A stretch of DNA of 64,000 nucleotides from Pseudomonas psychrophila (GTDB lineage Bacteria; Pseudomonadota; Gammaproteobacteria; Pseudomonadales; Pseudomonadaceae), in the NCBI RefSeq assembly GCF_001043005.1, contig NZ_JYKZ01000005.1:302958-366957 (forward strand). Reading direction: 5' to 3'. The notes below the pieces were generated by a model, which made no database searches, had not been told where the DNA came from, and was given only the letters and a program-made list of their open reading frames with translations. Below, in pieces: positions 34,688 through 43,393 of this stretch. The position numbers were made by a program, and so were the translations under genes. Each line of letters starts with the position of its first letter. Position 1 is the first letter of the stretch.

Positions 34688-35025
34688 GTTCCTGCGCCTG
34701 GAGGTATTCACCTCCGGGCCCCAGGGACTGTTGCCTGTTCCCCCCCCCAAAAAAATCGGGTGAAGATCTCCCGCCGCAATGGCATCGCTTGTTGTCAGGC
34801 GGCCTTTGTGCGCGCGTGCAAGCGCGCAGCAGACGCCTGGAACAACGACCTGAATTGATCGTTCAGGGCTCCTCAAGCAACAAAATTATTTGTGTTTATG
34901 AAAAATTTATATTGATTTTTTTTAGGGTGATGCGGCTTTAGCATAAATCCACCTTGAAAAAGCCGTTGAACCGCTCACGTGCTGTTCAACTTCATAAACC
35001 AATAAAAACTGCAGTCGGAGTCTTG
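34688..35025. other. intergenic region with C9A7 tract
   Basis: About 340 bases. It holds a GGAGGT-ATTC-ACCTCC hairpin soon after the hydrolase stop, a C9 run followed by A7 (34740-34755), and an A+T-rich stretch (34880-34960) that probably contains the VOC gene promoter. No gene seen. Confidence 0.4.
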
Positions 35026-35451
35026 ATGAGCCTTTCTCCTTTCCACCTCGCAATCCCTGTTTATGACCTGGCCGCTACACGTACCTTTTACGGTGAAGTG
35101 TTCGGACTTTCCGAGGGGCGGTCCAGCACCCAATGGGTTGACTTTGACTTCTATGGTCACCAGTTGGTGATCCATGAACATCCCAAGACTGCCTCTCAAG
35201 AAAGCGTCCACAGCAACCCGGTGGACGGTCACAACGTACCGGTGCCGCACTTCGGCATCATTCTTGAGTGGGCCCAGTGGGAAGCCCTGGCCGAGCGACT
35301 GAAATCTTTCGGGACCGCGTTTGTGATTGAACCCTACATCCGGTTCAAGGGGCAGGTCGGTGAGCAAGCCACCATGTTCCTGTTTGACCCGTGTGGTAAT
35401 GCACTCGAGTTCAAAGCGTTCAAGGATATGAGTCAGCTCTTCGCAAAATAA
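35026..35451 (+). CDS. VOC-family metalloenzyme (glyoxalase/dioxygenase-like)
   Basis: Protein of 141 residues with the paired beta-alpha-beta modules of the vicinal-oxygen-chelate fold: [24 protein letters not shown], then [27 protein letters not shown] and [15 protein letters not shown]. His, His and Glu residues at module ends probably bind a divalent metal. GGAG lies 5 bases before ATG 35026; the longer open frame to 34954 has no ribosome site. Substrate unknown. Confidence 0.85.
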   Translation: MSLSPFHLAIPVYDLAATRTFYGEVFGLSEGRSSTQWVDFDFYGHQLVIHEHPKTASQESVHSNPVDGHNVPVPHFGIILEWAQWEALAERLKSFGTAFVIEPYIRFKGQVGEQATMFLFDPCGNALEFKAFKDMSQLFAK

Positions 35452-35458
35452 TAAAAAA

Positions 35459-35484
35459 CCTGGCGCAAACACAGTTGCGCCAGG
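35459..35484 (-). terminator. strong hairpin with its T run on the minus strand
   Basis: CCTGGCGCAA-ACACAG-TTGCGCCAGG, a perfect 10-base stem. The run of A before it gives TTTTTT on the minus strand, so it terminates minus-strand transcription best, yet the nearest genes on both sides are on the plus strand. Confidence 0.6.
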
Positions 35485-35560
35485 AAATCTCAAGTGAGCA
35501 GGAAGCTCATGAATCTAGCTACTGCCTTTGCAGTCCTTTCCTACAAATAAAAGGCTAGAC

Positions 35561-36823
35561 ATGAAACGTATCCCATTAGTTTGGCAAATTATTGCCGGGC
35601 TGTTGCTCGGCGTGCTCGTAGGTTGGTACTTCAATACCCATCCACAGAATCAGGTATGGGTAAGTACCGAGGTCCTTAAACCCCTGGGTGACATCTTTAT
35701 CAAGATGATGAAGATGGTGGTTGTCCCCATTGTTTTTTGCTGCATGATCCTTGGCATCGCCGGGGGCGGTGATAACAAATCCTTCGGCCGTATGGGCGCT
35801 AAGTCCCTGGTTTACTTTTTTGCGATCACCAGCCTGGCCATTGTCATGGGTCTGATCTTTGCCAATCTTTTCGAGCCTGGTAAAGGCACTGAAATAGCAG
35901 GCATTGCGCACAATGGTACTTCGACGGTCACCATGGAGCCTTCAAAAGGTGCGCTGATCATTCTGCAAAACATCGTGCCCGATAACGTTATCGTTGCAAT
36001 GTCGGAAGCGAAGTTGCTGTCGGTGCTGTTTTTTGCCGTGTTGCTCGGGATGGCGTTAAACACCTTACCCACAACCAAGAGTGCACCGGTCATTGCGGTT
36101 ATTCAGGGTTTGTCTGACGCAATGTTCAAGGTCGTTTCGTTTGTCATGGCGTATGCGCCGATTGGCGTGTTCGGGATGATCGGGGCGACGGTCGCGACCT
36201 TTGGCTTTGCCTCTTTGTTGCCGTTACTCAAGTTGATTGGGGTGGTGTACCTCGCACTGATTACCTTTGCCCTGGTGTTCCTGGGAGGCATTTGTTATCT
36301 GATCGGTGAAAACGTGTTCACGCTGATCAAGTACTTCAGGAATGAGCTGATCCTGGCTTTTTCCAGTGCCGCCTCGGCTGCCGTGATGCCACAGTTGATC
36401 AGCAAGCTGGAAGCCTATGGCGTTCCACGGCGCATAGTCAGTTTCGTGGTGCCGGTGGGTTACGCCTTTAACCTGGATGGAGCGTCTATTTTTCTCGGTG
36501 TGGCGACGATCTTTATCGCCCAGCTCTATGGCATTGATCTATCGCTGACTCAGCAAATACTGCTGGTCGTGACGATGGTGTTGACGTCAAAGGGTGCGGC
36601 TGGAGTGCCTGGGTTTGCGATCATTATTCTATCGGCCACCTTGGCATCGGCCGGGCTACCGTTGGAAGGGGTCGCATTGATCGCCGGCATTTTCAGGATT
36701 ATCGACAGCGGAACAACGACGCTAAACGTGCTCGGTAATGCCATTGCTCCCCTGGTTATCGCCAAGTGGGAGAGGGCTCCACTCGAACGCCAGGCTGGCG
36801 TGAGGGTTGGGCAAAGCGCTTAA
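35561..36823 (+). CDS. dicarboxylate/amino acid:cation symporter (DAACS, GltP/DctA-like)
   Basis: Inner-membrane symporter of 420 residues for C4-dicarboxylates or acidic amino acids. It begins MKRIPLVWQIIAGLLLGVL and shows the DAACS core: a serine-rich hairpin (FSSAASAAVMPQLISKLEAYG), the family motif GYAFNLDGASIFLG, SKGAAGVPGF and FRIIDSGTTTLNVLGNAIA. AAAAGG is 6 bases before ATG 35561. A strong terminator follows. Next to an oxaloacetate decarboxylase gene, which fits dicarboxylate use. Confidence 0.92.
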   Translation: MKRIPLVWQIIAGLLLGVLVGWYFNTHPQNQVWVSTEVLKPLGDIFIKMMKMVVVPIVFCCMILGIAGGGDNKSFGRMGAKSLVYFFAITSLAIVMGLIFANLFEPGKGTEIAGIAHNGTSTVTMEPSKGALIILQNIVPDNVIVAMSEAKLLSVLFFAVLLGMALNTLPTTKSAPVIAVIQGLSDAMFKVVSFVMAYAPIGVFGMIGATVATFGFASLLPLLKLIGVVYLALITFALVFLGGICYLIGENVFTLIKYFRNELILAFSSAASAAVMPQLISKLEAYGVPRRIVSFVVPVGYAFNLDGASIFLGVATIFIAQLYGIDLSLTQQILLVVTMVLTSKGAAGVPGFAIIILSATLASAGLPLEGVALIAGIFRIIDSGTTTLNVLGNAIAPLVIAKWERAPLERQAGVRVGQSA

Positions 36824-36836
36824 TCTGCGATGTAAA

Positions 36837-36873
36837 AGAGCCTTCCACGTTGAGTGCGTCGAAGGCTCTTTTT
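36837..36873 (+). terminator. intrinsic terminator of the dicarboxylate symporter gene
   Basis: AGAGCCTTC and GAAGGCTCT form a 9-base-pair stem followed by TTTTT; AAAA before the stem makes it workable in both directions. Confidence 0.9.
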
Positions 36874-37124
36874 CTGTCGCTTGAGAGCAGGGCTGAGACC
36901 TGACCCGCTTGAACGCAAACTCGAACTTTTAAAGTTGACGGACAAGGGGTGTGAACCGGCAAAAAATAATCAGCTTTAAATAATGGGTCGACCGCGTAAA
37001 ATCAGTTCCCTGTACGAGGGCAGGAGCCTGCCTGCTGAGAACGCATCGGCGCCCGGGGCGTCTGCTGAATACCTGCAGGTAACTCATGATGACAGGCCGT
37101 ACGGGTGAGCCAAGCTGCTCAATC

Positions 37125-37138
37125 CGCAATCGATTGCG
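37125..37138. promoter_or_regulatory. 14-bp palindrome before the oxaloacetate decarboxylase gene
   Basis: CGCAATCGATTGCG is a perfect palindrome ending 56 bases before the start codon. Candidate operator; regulator unknown, though a LysR gene lies just beyond the decarboxylase. Confidence 0.35.
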
Positions 37139-37194
37139 TGTATTACTTCCACCCAGTCTTACCCGTGTAGATAACATTCGTCCGAGGTGCCAAC

Positions 37195-38064
37195 GTGTCC
37201 AGACTTTCCCATCAGCAACTGCGGGTCGAATTTCGCAAGTTACTCGCTTCTGAATCCTGCTATCACACCGCCTCCGTGTTCGATCCCATGTCTGCCAGAA
37301 TTGCCGCAGACCTGGGCTTTGAAGCCGGTATCCTGGGCGGCTCGGTGGCTTCGCTGCAAGTATTGGCAGCACCTGATTTTGCCCTGATCACATTGAGTGA
37401 GTTTACCGAGCAGGCGACCCGGATCGGGCGTGTGGCTCAATTACCGATCATTGCCGATGCCGACCATGGCTACGGTAACGCACTGAATGTGATGCGCACT
37501 GTAGCGGAGCTGGAGCGTTCGGGCGTGGCGGCACTGACCATCGAAGATACGCTCTTGCCTGCGCAGTTCGGCCGCAAATCGACCGACCTGATCTCAATTG
37601 AAGAGGGCAGTGGCAAGATCAAGGCGGCCATTGAGTCTCGTGTAGACCCTGAACTGGTCATCATTGCCCGAACCAATGCCGGGACGTTATCCGTCGAGCA
37701 TGTGAGAACCCGTATCAAGGCTTACACCGAGGCCGGGGCAGATGGCATTTGCCTGGTCGGCGTAAAGGATTTTGCGCACCTTGAGCAGATTGCTGAAGGC
37801 GTGGAGCTTCCGTTGATGCTGGTGACTTACGGAAACCCCGAGTTGTCCGACAGCCAGCGTTTGGCTTCGCTGGGCGTGCGAATTGTTGTTGCCGGGCATG
37901 CGGCATATTTTGCCTCGATCAAGGCCACTTACGACTGCTTGCGCGAGCAGCGCAATGTCACCTGCAGCACCTCTGACTTGAGTGCTACAGAGTTGACCCA
38001 CACTTACACGCGACCAGAGCGTTACCAGGTGTGGGCCAAAGAGTTCATGAACGTAGACGAGTAA
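37195..38064 (+). CDS. oxaloacetate decarboxylase (isocitrate lyase/PEP mutase superfamily, PA4872 type)
   Basis: Enzyme of 289 residues. By recall it is close to P. aeruginosa PA4872, which decarboxylates oxaloacetate to pyruvate with Mg2+. The N-terminal block [22 protein letters not shown], metal-site [12 protein letters not shown] and [12 protein letters not shown] match that protein. It starts with GTG 37195 preceded by CGAGGTG. Together with the dicarboxylate symporter upstream this could channel imported C4 acids to pyruvate. Convergent with a LysR gene. Confidence 0.9.
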   Translation: MSRLSHQQLRVEFRKLLASESCYHTASVFDPMSARIAADLGFEAGILGGSVASLQVLAAPDFALITLSEFTEQATRIGRVAQLPIIADADHGYGNALNVMRTVAELERSGVAALTIEDTLLPAQFGRKSTDLISIEEGSGKIKAAIESRVDPELVIIARTNAGTLSVEHVRTRIKAYTEAGADGICLVGVKDFAHLEQIAEGVELPLMLVTYGNPELSDSQRLASLGVRIVVAGHAAYFASIKATYDCLREQRNVTCSTSDLSATELTHTYTRPERYQVWAKEFMNVDE

Positions 38065-38108
38065 TTAAATAGAGTGATCATGTTCAGCGACTGATTACCG
38101 TGCAGGCA

Positions 38109-38984
38109 TCAGGTCTTTTTCAGGACCTGCTCGGTAATCAGCTGGACAAGTGACTTTACAGGCTCGGTGAGGCTGCGGCGCGCGCGATGCACGAGCCCGA
38201 TATCACGATGAAATGTCCGTTGCTTAAGGTCTATGGCCCGAACTTCTGCCGGCCATCCTTGATGGGTTGCCGTTTCTGGGACCAGCGCTACGCCCACCCC
38301 ATTGGCTACCAGCTTGATGATCGCATCCAGTTCATCGAGTTCGCATACTTCTCGTAAAGACACATGGGTTTGACGCAAGAACCGGTCAACCTGCCGACCG
38401 CCAAAAGACGATCGGTCGTAGCGTATGAATGGCTGGGTCGAGACCAGTTCAGACCAGTCATCTCCGGGCATGTCAGCCGGTACGATGAGCCGATAGGGTT
38501 CGCGGGCCAGGGTTGTCCATCGCAAGTCACTTTGAAGTGAGAAAGGCGGGCGGATGATCGCGGCCATGTCGATCTCGCCAGCATCCACCTGATTGACCAG
38601 CTCCATTGAAAGGCCCGGAATCACTCGAGTCCTGCACTCCAGGAATTGTTGGTGAAACTGAGCCAGCGCTTCGGGTAAAAACGAGCGTTGCACAGAGGCA
38701 ATGGCTCCAATCGTCACCAGAATGCTTGCAGGCAGCCCCACAGTTGTAGTGCCAAGATTTTTGAACTGGCGCACCAGCTCCTGCCCTTGCAACAGCACCT
38801 GGTGCCCCATGCGGTTAAGTTGGGCCGAGCGACCTTTTCGGTCAAACAGCTCGACACCGAGTTCGGCCTCAAGACGTTGCATTTGCGCACTGACAGCGGC
38901 CTGTGTGAGCCCTATCTTGCTGCCAGCAGCCGCAAAGGTGCCTTCCCTCGCCACGGCGATGAGTGTTTTCAATTCTTTAATCAT
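38109..38984 (-). CDS. LysR-type regulator
   Basis: LysR protein of 291 residues with N-terminal helix-turn-helix (TLIAVAREGTFAAAGSKIGLTQAAVSAQMQRLE) and an effector domain. ATG 38982-38984 gives the standard LysR start; the open frame goes 12 codons further. It converges with the oxaloacetate decarboxylase gene and is divergent from a TetR gene 202 bases away. Target unknown. Confidence 0.87.
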   Translation of the reverse strand: MIKELKTLIAVAREGTFAAAGSKIGLTQAAVSAQMQRLEAELGVELFDRKGRSAQLNRMGHQVLLQGQELVRQFKNLGTTTVGLPASILVTIGAIASVQRSFLPEALAQFHQQFLECRTRVIPGLSMELVNQVDAGEIDMAAIIRPPFSLQSDLRWTTLAREPYRLIVPADMPGDDWSELVSTQPFIRYDRSSFGGRQVDRFLRQTHVSLREVCELDELDAIIKLVANGVGVALVPETATHQGWPAEVRAIDLKQRTFHRDIGLVHRARRSLTEPVKSLVQLITEQVLKKT

Positions 38985-39140
38985 GATCAAATAATAGTTA
39001 TGTCTACGGGTTAAATACATTCATTTTTGTTGTTAGTTGTCGCGGGTGACGCGGAGGCCAAATCACTGGTTTCAGGACGGATACGCTGAATCTGGGCACG
39101 TTGCCCGTTGCAGGCTCGAGGTGAGTCTTTGCACTGTTTT

Positions 39141-39166
39141 AAAAGCATGCGACCCGCAATGCTTTT
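39141..39166. promoter_or_regulatory. inverted repeat before TetR gene 1
   Basis: AAAAGCAT and ATGCTTTT, perfect 8-base arms 10 bases apart, ending 20 bases before the TetR start; probable autoregulatory operator. Its sequence differs from the operators of the paralogous TetR gene at 40735. Confidence 0.45.
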
Positions 39167-39186
39167 TTGATAGCATGCGCCGCATT

Positions 39187-39768
39187 ATGAAGAAACCAGT
39201 CCAAGACATGCGCCAGCACATCATCGATGTCGCCCGATCCCTTATGACCCACAAGGGTTACACGGCGGTTGGCTTGACCGAGTTGCTTGGCGCCGCCGGC
39301 GTGCCCAAAGGCTCGTTTTATCACTACTTCCGCTCCAAGGATGAATTTGGTCAGGCACTGCTGGAAGAATACTTTCAGGAGTACCTTTCGCGAGTTGATG
39401 TGCAGATGGCCAAAGAGGGAAGCGGGGCAGAGCGATTACTGAGTTACTTGCGGTATTGGGCCGAGACACAAGCGTTTGATCACACTGATCAGAAGTGTCT
39501 GGTGGTCAAACTGGGGGCAGAAGTATGCGATCTCTCCGAGAACATGCGTGCCGTTCTTGAAAAAGGGACAGCGCTGATCATCGAGCGGATCACCCGGTGC
39601 GTTGAACAAGGCAAATCCGATGGTTCCATCACCGCGCCCACTCACGCCTCCACTCTGGCAGAAGCGCTTTACCAGATGTGGTTGGGCGCCTCTTTGCTGG
39701 TCAAGGTCAACAGAACCCACGAACCGTTCGATGTGGCGTATGAGATGAGCCGTCGGTTGCTGGCCTGA
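39187..39768 (+). CDS. TetR-family regulator 1 (NemR-like)
   Basis: Repressor of 193 residues with N-terminal helix-turn-helix (GLTELLGAAGVPKGSFYHYFRSKDEFGQALLEEYF) and a ligand domain with KCLVVKLGAEVCDLS. It is a close paralogue, of identical length, of the regulator at 40735-41316. ATG 39187 aligns with the paralogue start. No target gene is adjacent, only another TetR gene convergent with it. Confidence 0.88.
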   Translation: MKKPVQDMRQHIIDVARSLMTHKGYTAVGLTELLGAAGVPKGSFYHYFRSKDEFGQALLEEYFQEYLSRVDVQMAKEGSGAERLLSYLRYWAETQAFDHTDQKCLVVKLGAEVCDLSENMRAVLEKGTALIIERITRCVEQGKSDGSITAPTHASTLAEALYQMWLGASLLVKVNRTHEPFDVAYEMSRRLLA

Positions 39769-39822
39769 GCCCGCACATGTCTGGCTTAAGCAGTCAGTGA
39801 CAAGAAACCCCGGCCTTAAGGC

Positions 39823-40458
39823 TTACGATTGGGCAAGGGAAGGGGCGAGTATCGCCACGGCGGTTGCGCCGATGCCCTCCAGGTCTTCGCGACTGACCGC
39901 ATCATGGGCCTGCAACGACATGCCTTCGAGCAACGTATTCAACGCACACGCGAGTATGCGGGTATTGGTCTGCGGTTTGAGCTGACCGTCCTCAACCGCG
40001 CGATCCAGACGTTGCTGCAGGTAGTCCCGACCTTCCTGGCGCAGCGCTTTGAGTGCTGCCGAAACCTCTGCGGCATCCTCTGACACGTTGACCGCCGCGA
40101 GCACCACCATGCAGCCACAAGGCGCCTGGGGTTCGGTCAGGATGGCGGCGGATGTCCGGAAAAAATCGCTGATACCACGAGCCAGGTCCGGCTCACTGCC
40201 CATTTTTTCCCAGGTAGCATCCCAGAAGGTCGCTTCGTAGTAGGCGACGGCTTCGAGAAACAACGTGGCTTTATTGCCAAACGCCGCATACAGGCTGGGT
40301 GGATTGATACCCATCGCTGAGCACAACTCTGTCACCGAAGCAGGCTCATACCCACGCTTCCAGAACACCGCCAGGGCCCGAAGCAGCGCCTGGTCACGGT
40401 CGAACGTGCGAGGGCGCCCTTTACTGCGGGGGGCAGGCGATGAGGCGGAGTGGGTCAT
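39823..40458 (-). CDS. TetR-family regulator 2
   Basis: Regulator of 211 residues, a different TetR subgroup from its neighbours: GRPRTFDRDQALLRALAVFWKRGYEPASVTELCSAMGINPPSLYAAFGNKATLF is the helix-turn-helix region, and C-rich APCGCMVV lies in the ligand domain. ATG 40456-40458 is the first start that fits the family; the open frame continues upstream to 40629. Divergent from the NemR-like gene, with 276 bases between starts. Confidence 0.85.
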   Translation of the reverse strand: MTHSASSPAPRSKGRPRTFDRDQALLRALAVFWKRGYEPASVTELCSAMGINPPSLYAAFGNKATLFLEAVAYYEATFWDATWEKMGSEPDLARGISDFFRTSAAILTEPQAPCGCMVVLAAVNVSEDAAEVSAALKALRQEGRDYLQQRLDRAVEDGQLKPQTNTRILACALNTLLEGMSLQAHDAVSREDLEGIGATAVAILAPSLAQS

Positions 40459-40695
40459 GGGGAGCTTGACTACCTTAAGACGTGTCGCCAGACAGTCGCG
40501 TCTGGAGAAGATATTGAAGGCCAGATGATACACAAAATGTCTCTCGCCCGTTGTTCGACGCCAGTCCTGGGGGCCGATGGCGCTCTCGCCAGGCGACCAC
40601 AAGATCAAAACTGGCTCAATTTCAAGCACTTCAAATTACCATCAGGCATCTGATAAACCGCTTGTCAGTGGTATGGATGATCTTTCAAGTAATCA

Positions 40696-40712
40696 CTAGA
40701 CGACCGGTCTAG
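40696..40712. promoter_or_regulatory. NemR-type operator before the regulator gene
   Basis: CTAGAC-GACCG-GTCTAG, a 17-base inverted repeat 22 bases before the TetR start at 40735. The core TAGACGACYGGTCTA recurs before the Old Yellow Enzyme gene. Confidence 0.75.
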
Positions 40713-40734
40713 TTTTGGTTAGTGTAGCCACACT

Positions 40735-41316
40735 ATGAAAAAACGTCATTGCGACACGCGCCAACACATCCTGGATGTCGCCAGGACCTTGATGACTCAC
40801 AGAGGCTATACCCGCGTGGGGCTGGCTGAAGTGGTGGCTGCTGCGCAGGTACCCAAGGGTTCGTTCTATCACTACTTCAAATCCAAGGATGAATTTGGTC
40901 AGGCAGTGCTCGACCAGTATTTTTCGGACTATTTGAAGGTGGTTGGCACCTTGTTGGAGGGCCCCTTGCCTGCGGCAGAACGATTGATGGTGTATCTGCG
41001 CTATTGGGCGCAAACCCAATGCTCCGATTCAGCAACGGACAAGTGCCTGGTCGTTAAGTTGGGGGCAGAGGTGTGTGACTTGTCCGAGGGCATGCGCCGG
41101 GTGCTTGATACAGGCACTCAAGCGGTCATCGGCCTGCTTGAAAGCTGCATCGAGCAGGGGCGCGCTGATGGATCGATTACCAGCAGCCTCTGCGACGCGA
41201 CGCTCGCGCAATCGCTCTATCAGCTCTGGCTTGGCGCCTCATTGATGATGAAGATCAGCAAGCGCAGCCAGGCATTTGAAGATTCCCTGACCATGGCAAA
41301 GCGACTTTTGTCGTAG
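40735..41316 (+). CDS. TetR-family regulator 3, NemR-like
   Basis: Repressor of 193 residues paralogous to 39187-39768 (GLAEVVAAAQVPKGSFYHYFKSKDEFGQAVLDQYF and CLVVKLGAEVCDLS). It precedes an Old Yellow Enzyme gene by 51 bases, and matching operators lie before both genes. E. coli NemR represses nemA and responds to reactive electrophiles and hypochlorous acid through cysteines; here Cys residues near positions 101 and 108 could serve. Likely autorepressor and repressor of the downstream reductase. Confidence 0.88.
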   Translation: MKKRHCDTRQHILDVARTLMTHRGYTRVGLAEVVAAAQVPKGSFYHYFKSKDEFGQAVLDQYFSDYLKVVGTLLEGPLPAAERLMVYLRYWAQTQCSDSATDKCLVVKLGAEVCDLSEGMRRVLDTGTQAVIGLLESCIEQGRADGSITSSLCDATLAQSLYQLWLGASLMMKISKRSQAFEDSLTMAKRLLS

Positions 41317-41336
41317 TCATTTTTTTATCAGCTTTA

Positions 41337-41351
41337 TAGACGACTGGTCTA
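41337..41351. promoter_or_regulatory. NemR-type operator before the Old Yellow Enzyme gene
   Basis: TAGACGACTGGTCTA, one base different from the core of the 40696-40712 site, 16 bases before the start codon. Confidence 0.75.
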
Positions 41352-41367
41352 TTAATATAGGTTAACC

Positions 41368-42471
41368 ATGACAGATAACAGTAACCGCACCGACTTGTTC
41401 ACCCCTGTCACCATGGGGGGCATTGAGCTGGCTAATCGCATCGTGATGGCCCCTGTGACTCGCAGTCGCTATGGCGAAGACGGCATCCCTAACGAAATGC
41501 ACGCCGAGTATTACGCACAGCGTGCCACTGCCGGCTTGATCGTTGCCGAGGCCACCAATATCTCGCCTCAAGGCCGCGGTTATGCCGCTACACCCGGGAT
41601 CTGGAACGAAGAGCAGGTTGCAGGCTGGAAGAAAGTGACCGATGCCGTGCACGCTGCGGGCGGCAAAATCGTCAGCCAGCTCTGGCATGTGGGTCGCTTC
41701 TCCAGTGTCGAGTTGCAGCCAGGCGGTGTTGCGCCGGTGGCGCCTTCTGCGATCCAGGCTGAAGGTCAAACCTATACGGCGAAGGGTTTTGTTCCAGTGT
41801 CGATGCCCCGAGCACTCGAAACCGCTGAAATCCCGGGGATCATCGAGCAATACAAGCGTGCAGCTGAAAATGCCAAGCGCGCCGGTTTTGATGGTGTGGA
41901 AGTTCACTCTGCCAATAGCTACCTGCTGGATCAATTCCTGCGTGACTCGACCAATCACCGTACCGACCACTACGGCGGCTCGATCGAGAACCGTGCGCGC
42001 TTGACCCTGGAAGTGACAGACGCCATCGTCAAAATATGGGGCAATGACCGCGTCGGTATCCGCTTGTCGCCAGTGACACCCGACGCCGGCAACACACCGC
42101 CAGACAGCAATGTTATGGCACTGCATGGTTACCTGATCCAGCAGTTGAACGCCTTCAATCTCGCGTACCTGCATTTCGTTGAAGGGGCTACTGCAACCTC
42201 CCGTGAAGTGCCAGAAGGCGTGGACATGGACGCCCTGAGCGCACAGTTCAATGGCTTCTTTATCGGCAACAACAACTACGACCTGGAAATGGCAATCGAG
42301 CGGCGCGCCCAAGGCAAGATCGATGCAGTGGCGTTTGGTCGTCTGTTCATTTCCAACCCTGATCTGGTTGAACGTTTGCGTCGTGGTGCAGAGCTGACCA
42401 TTGCACCGCGAGAGTCCTATTACGGCGGAGGCGCAAAGGGTTACACCGACTGGCCGGTCGGCAACTACTGA
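41368..42471 (+). CDS. nemA: Old Yellow Enzyme, alkene/N-ethylmaleimide reductase
   Basis: FMN-dependent NAD(P)H reductase of 367 residues acting on activated C=C bonds such as maleimides and enones, and often nitro compounds. FLFTPVTMGGIELANRIVMAPVTRSR is the flavin-binding start; substrate-binding His180 and Asn183 (EVHSANSYLLDQFLRD) and the DHYGGSIENRAR segment are present; length is standard. Downstream of a NemR-like repressor and its operator. The SDR gene follows by 73 bases. Confidence 0.93.
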   Translation: MTDNSNRTDLFTPVTMGGIELANRIVMAPVTRSRYGEDGIPNEMHAEYYAQRATAGLIVAEATNISPQGRGYAATPGIWNEEQVAGWKKVTDAVHAAGGKIVSQLWHVGRFSSVELQPGGVAPVAPSAIQAEGQTYTAKGFVPVSMPRALETAEIPGIIEQYKRAAENAKRAGFDGVEVHSANSYLLDQFLRDSTNHRTDHYGGSIENRARLTLEVTDAIVKIWGNDRVGIRLSPVTPDAGNTPPDSNVMALHGYLIQQLNAFNLAYLHFVEGATATSREVPEGVDMDALSAQFNGFFIGNNNYDLEMAIERRAQGKIDAVAFGRLFISNPDLVERLRRGAELTIAPRESYYGGGAKGYTDWPVGNY

Positions 42472-42544
42472 TCACGGCAATAGCAACGCGATATCCCAAA
42501 TCACTGCCCGGCACGTTCGGGCAGTCTCGATCGAGAGAACTCAC

Positions 42545-43288
42545 ATGAACTACCTGCAGAACAAGACTGCAATTATCACCGGCGCATCGTCAGGCTTGGG
42601 TGCTGCATCAGCCCGCGCTCTGTCCGCAAAAGGCGTTCGAATAATCGCAGCCGCTCTGGATCAGCAAGGCCTGGACGCAATTGTCAGTGAATTGAAGGCG
42701 AGCGGTGGTGAAGCAGTGGGCCTTGTCAGCGATGTGACCCAGCCAGACGACATGAAGGCGTTGGCTCAATTCGCCCACGACACTTTCGGGTCGATCGACA
42801 TTTTGATCAATAATGCTGGGCTGATGCTGTTTTCCAACTGGGTGGACCTGGCCGTTGATGACTGGGAAAAGATGGTCAACGTGAACATCAAGGGCTACTT
42901 GAATGGAATCGCCTCGGTACTGCCGTTCATGCTGAAACAGAAGTCCGGCCAGATCCTGAATATGGATTCGGTCGCCGGTCACCAGGTCGGCCCCGCAGCC
43001 GGCATCTACAGCGCTACCAAGTTCTTTGTACAGGCAATGACTGAATCCATGCGCAAGGAGCTGGGTGTGCATCATGGCATTCGTGTCAACACCATCAGCC
43101 CGGGTGTTATCAATACCGGTTGGGCAGAAAAAGTGACCGATCCTGCAGGACGCAAGGCTGCCCATGAGCTGAATAAAATCGCCATCTCTCCTGATGATAT
43201 TGGACGAGCTGTCGTCTACGCCTTGAACCAGCCAGAGAATGTGACGGTGAATGATCTGATCATTTCGCCGACCCGTCAGGATTGGTAA
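42545..43288 (+). CDS. short-chain dehydrogenase/reductase
   Basis: NAD(P)-dependent oxidoreductase of 247 residues with TGASSGLGAASARAL, NNAGLM, and the active-site Ser-Tyr-Lys set (MDSVAGHQVGPAAGIYSATKFFVQ). AGAGA precedes ATG 42545. It follows the Old Yellow Enzyme gene in the same orientation, so it is probably induced with it in response to reactive carbonyls; a ketone or aldehyde produced by alkene reduction would be a sensible substrate. Confidence 0.9.
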   Translation: MNYLQNKTAIITGASSGLGAASARALSAKGVRIIAAALDQQGLDAIVSELKASGGEAVGLVSDVTQPDDMKALAQFAHDTFGSIDILINNAGLMLFSNWVDLAVDDWEKMVNVNIKGYLNGIASVLPFMLKQKSGQILNMDSVAGHQVGPAAGIYSATKFFVQAMTESMRKELGVHHGIRVNTISPGVINTGWAEKVTDPAGRKAAHELNKIAISPDDIGRAVVYALNQPENVTVNDLIISPTRQDW

Positions 43289-43311
43289 GCAGCCGCTGAT
43301 CGCACTTAACG

Positions 43312-43342
43312 CCCAGGCACTGAGGCATGCAGCATGCCTGGG
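43312..43342. terminator. hairpin between convergent SDR and flavin reductase genes
   Basis: CCCAGGCA and TGCCTGGG form an 8-base stem, with an inner GGCATGC/GCATGCC palindrome as an alternative fold. No T run is visible; a bidirectional terminator is likely from position only. Confidence 0.4.
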
Positions 43343-43393
43343 CACAGGTCACTTTCAGTTACACCGCTTACTCAGGCCTGCGCGGGTGGTGAT

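Larger units (their letters stand above)
36824..37194. other. intergenic region before the oxaloacetate decarboxylase gene
   Basis: About 370 bases. It contains the terminator at 36837-36873, a near-palindrome AACTTTTAAAGTT around 36926, and a perfect palindrome at 37125-37138. No gene seen; an open frame on the minus strand here has no family features. Confidence 0.45.

Noticed and set aside
34740..34755. C9 followed by A7 as a phase-variation tract
   Set aside because: It lies in a non-coding stretch about 270 bases from the next start codon and away from any visible promoter, so slippage would have no obvious effect; it could also be a sequencing artefact.
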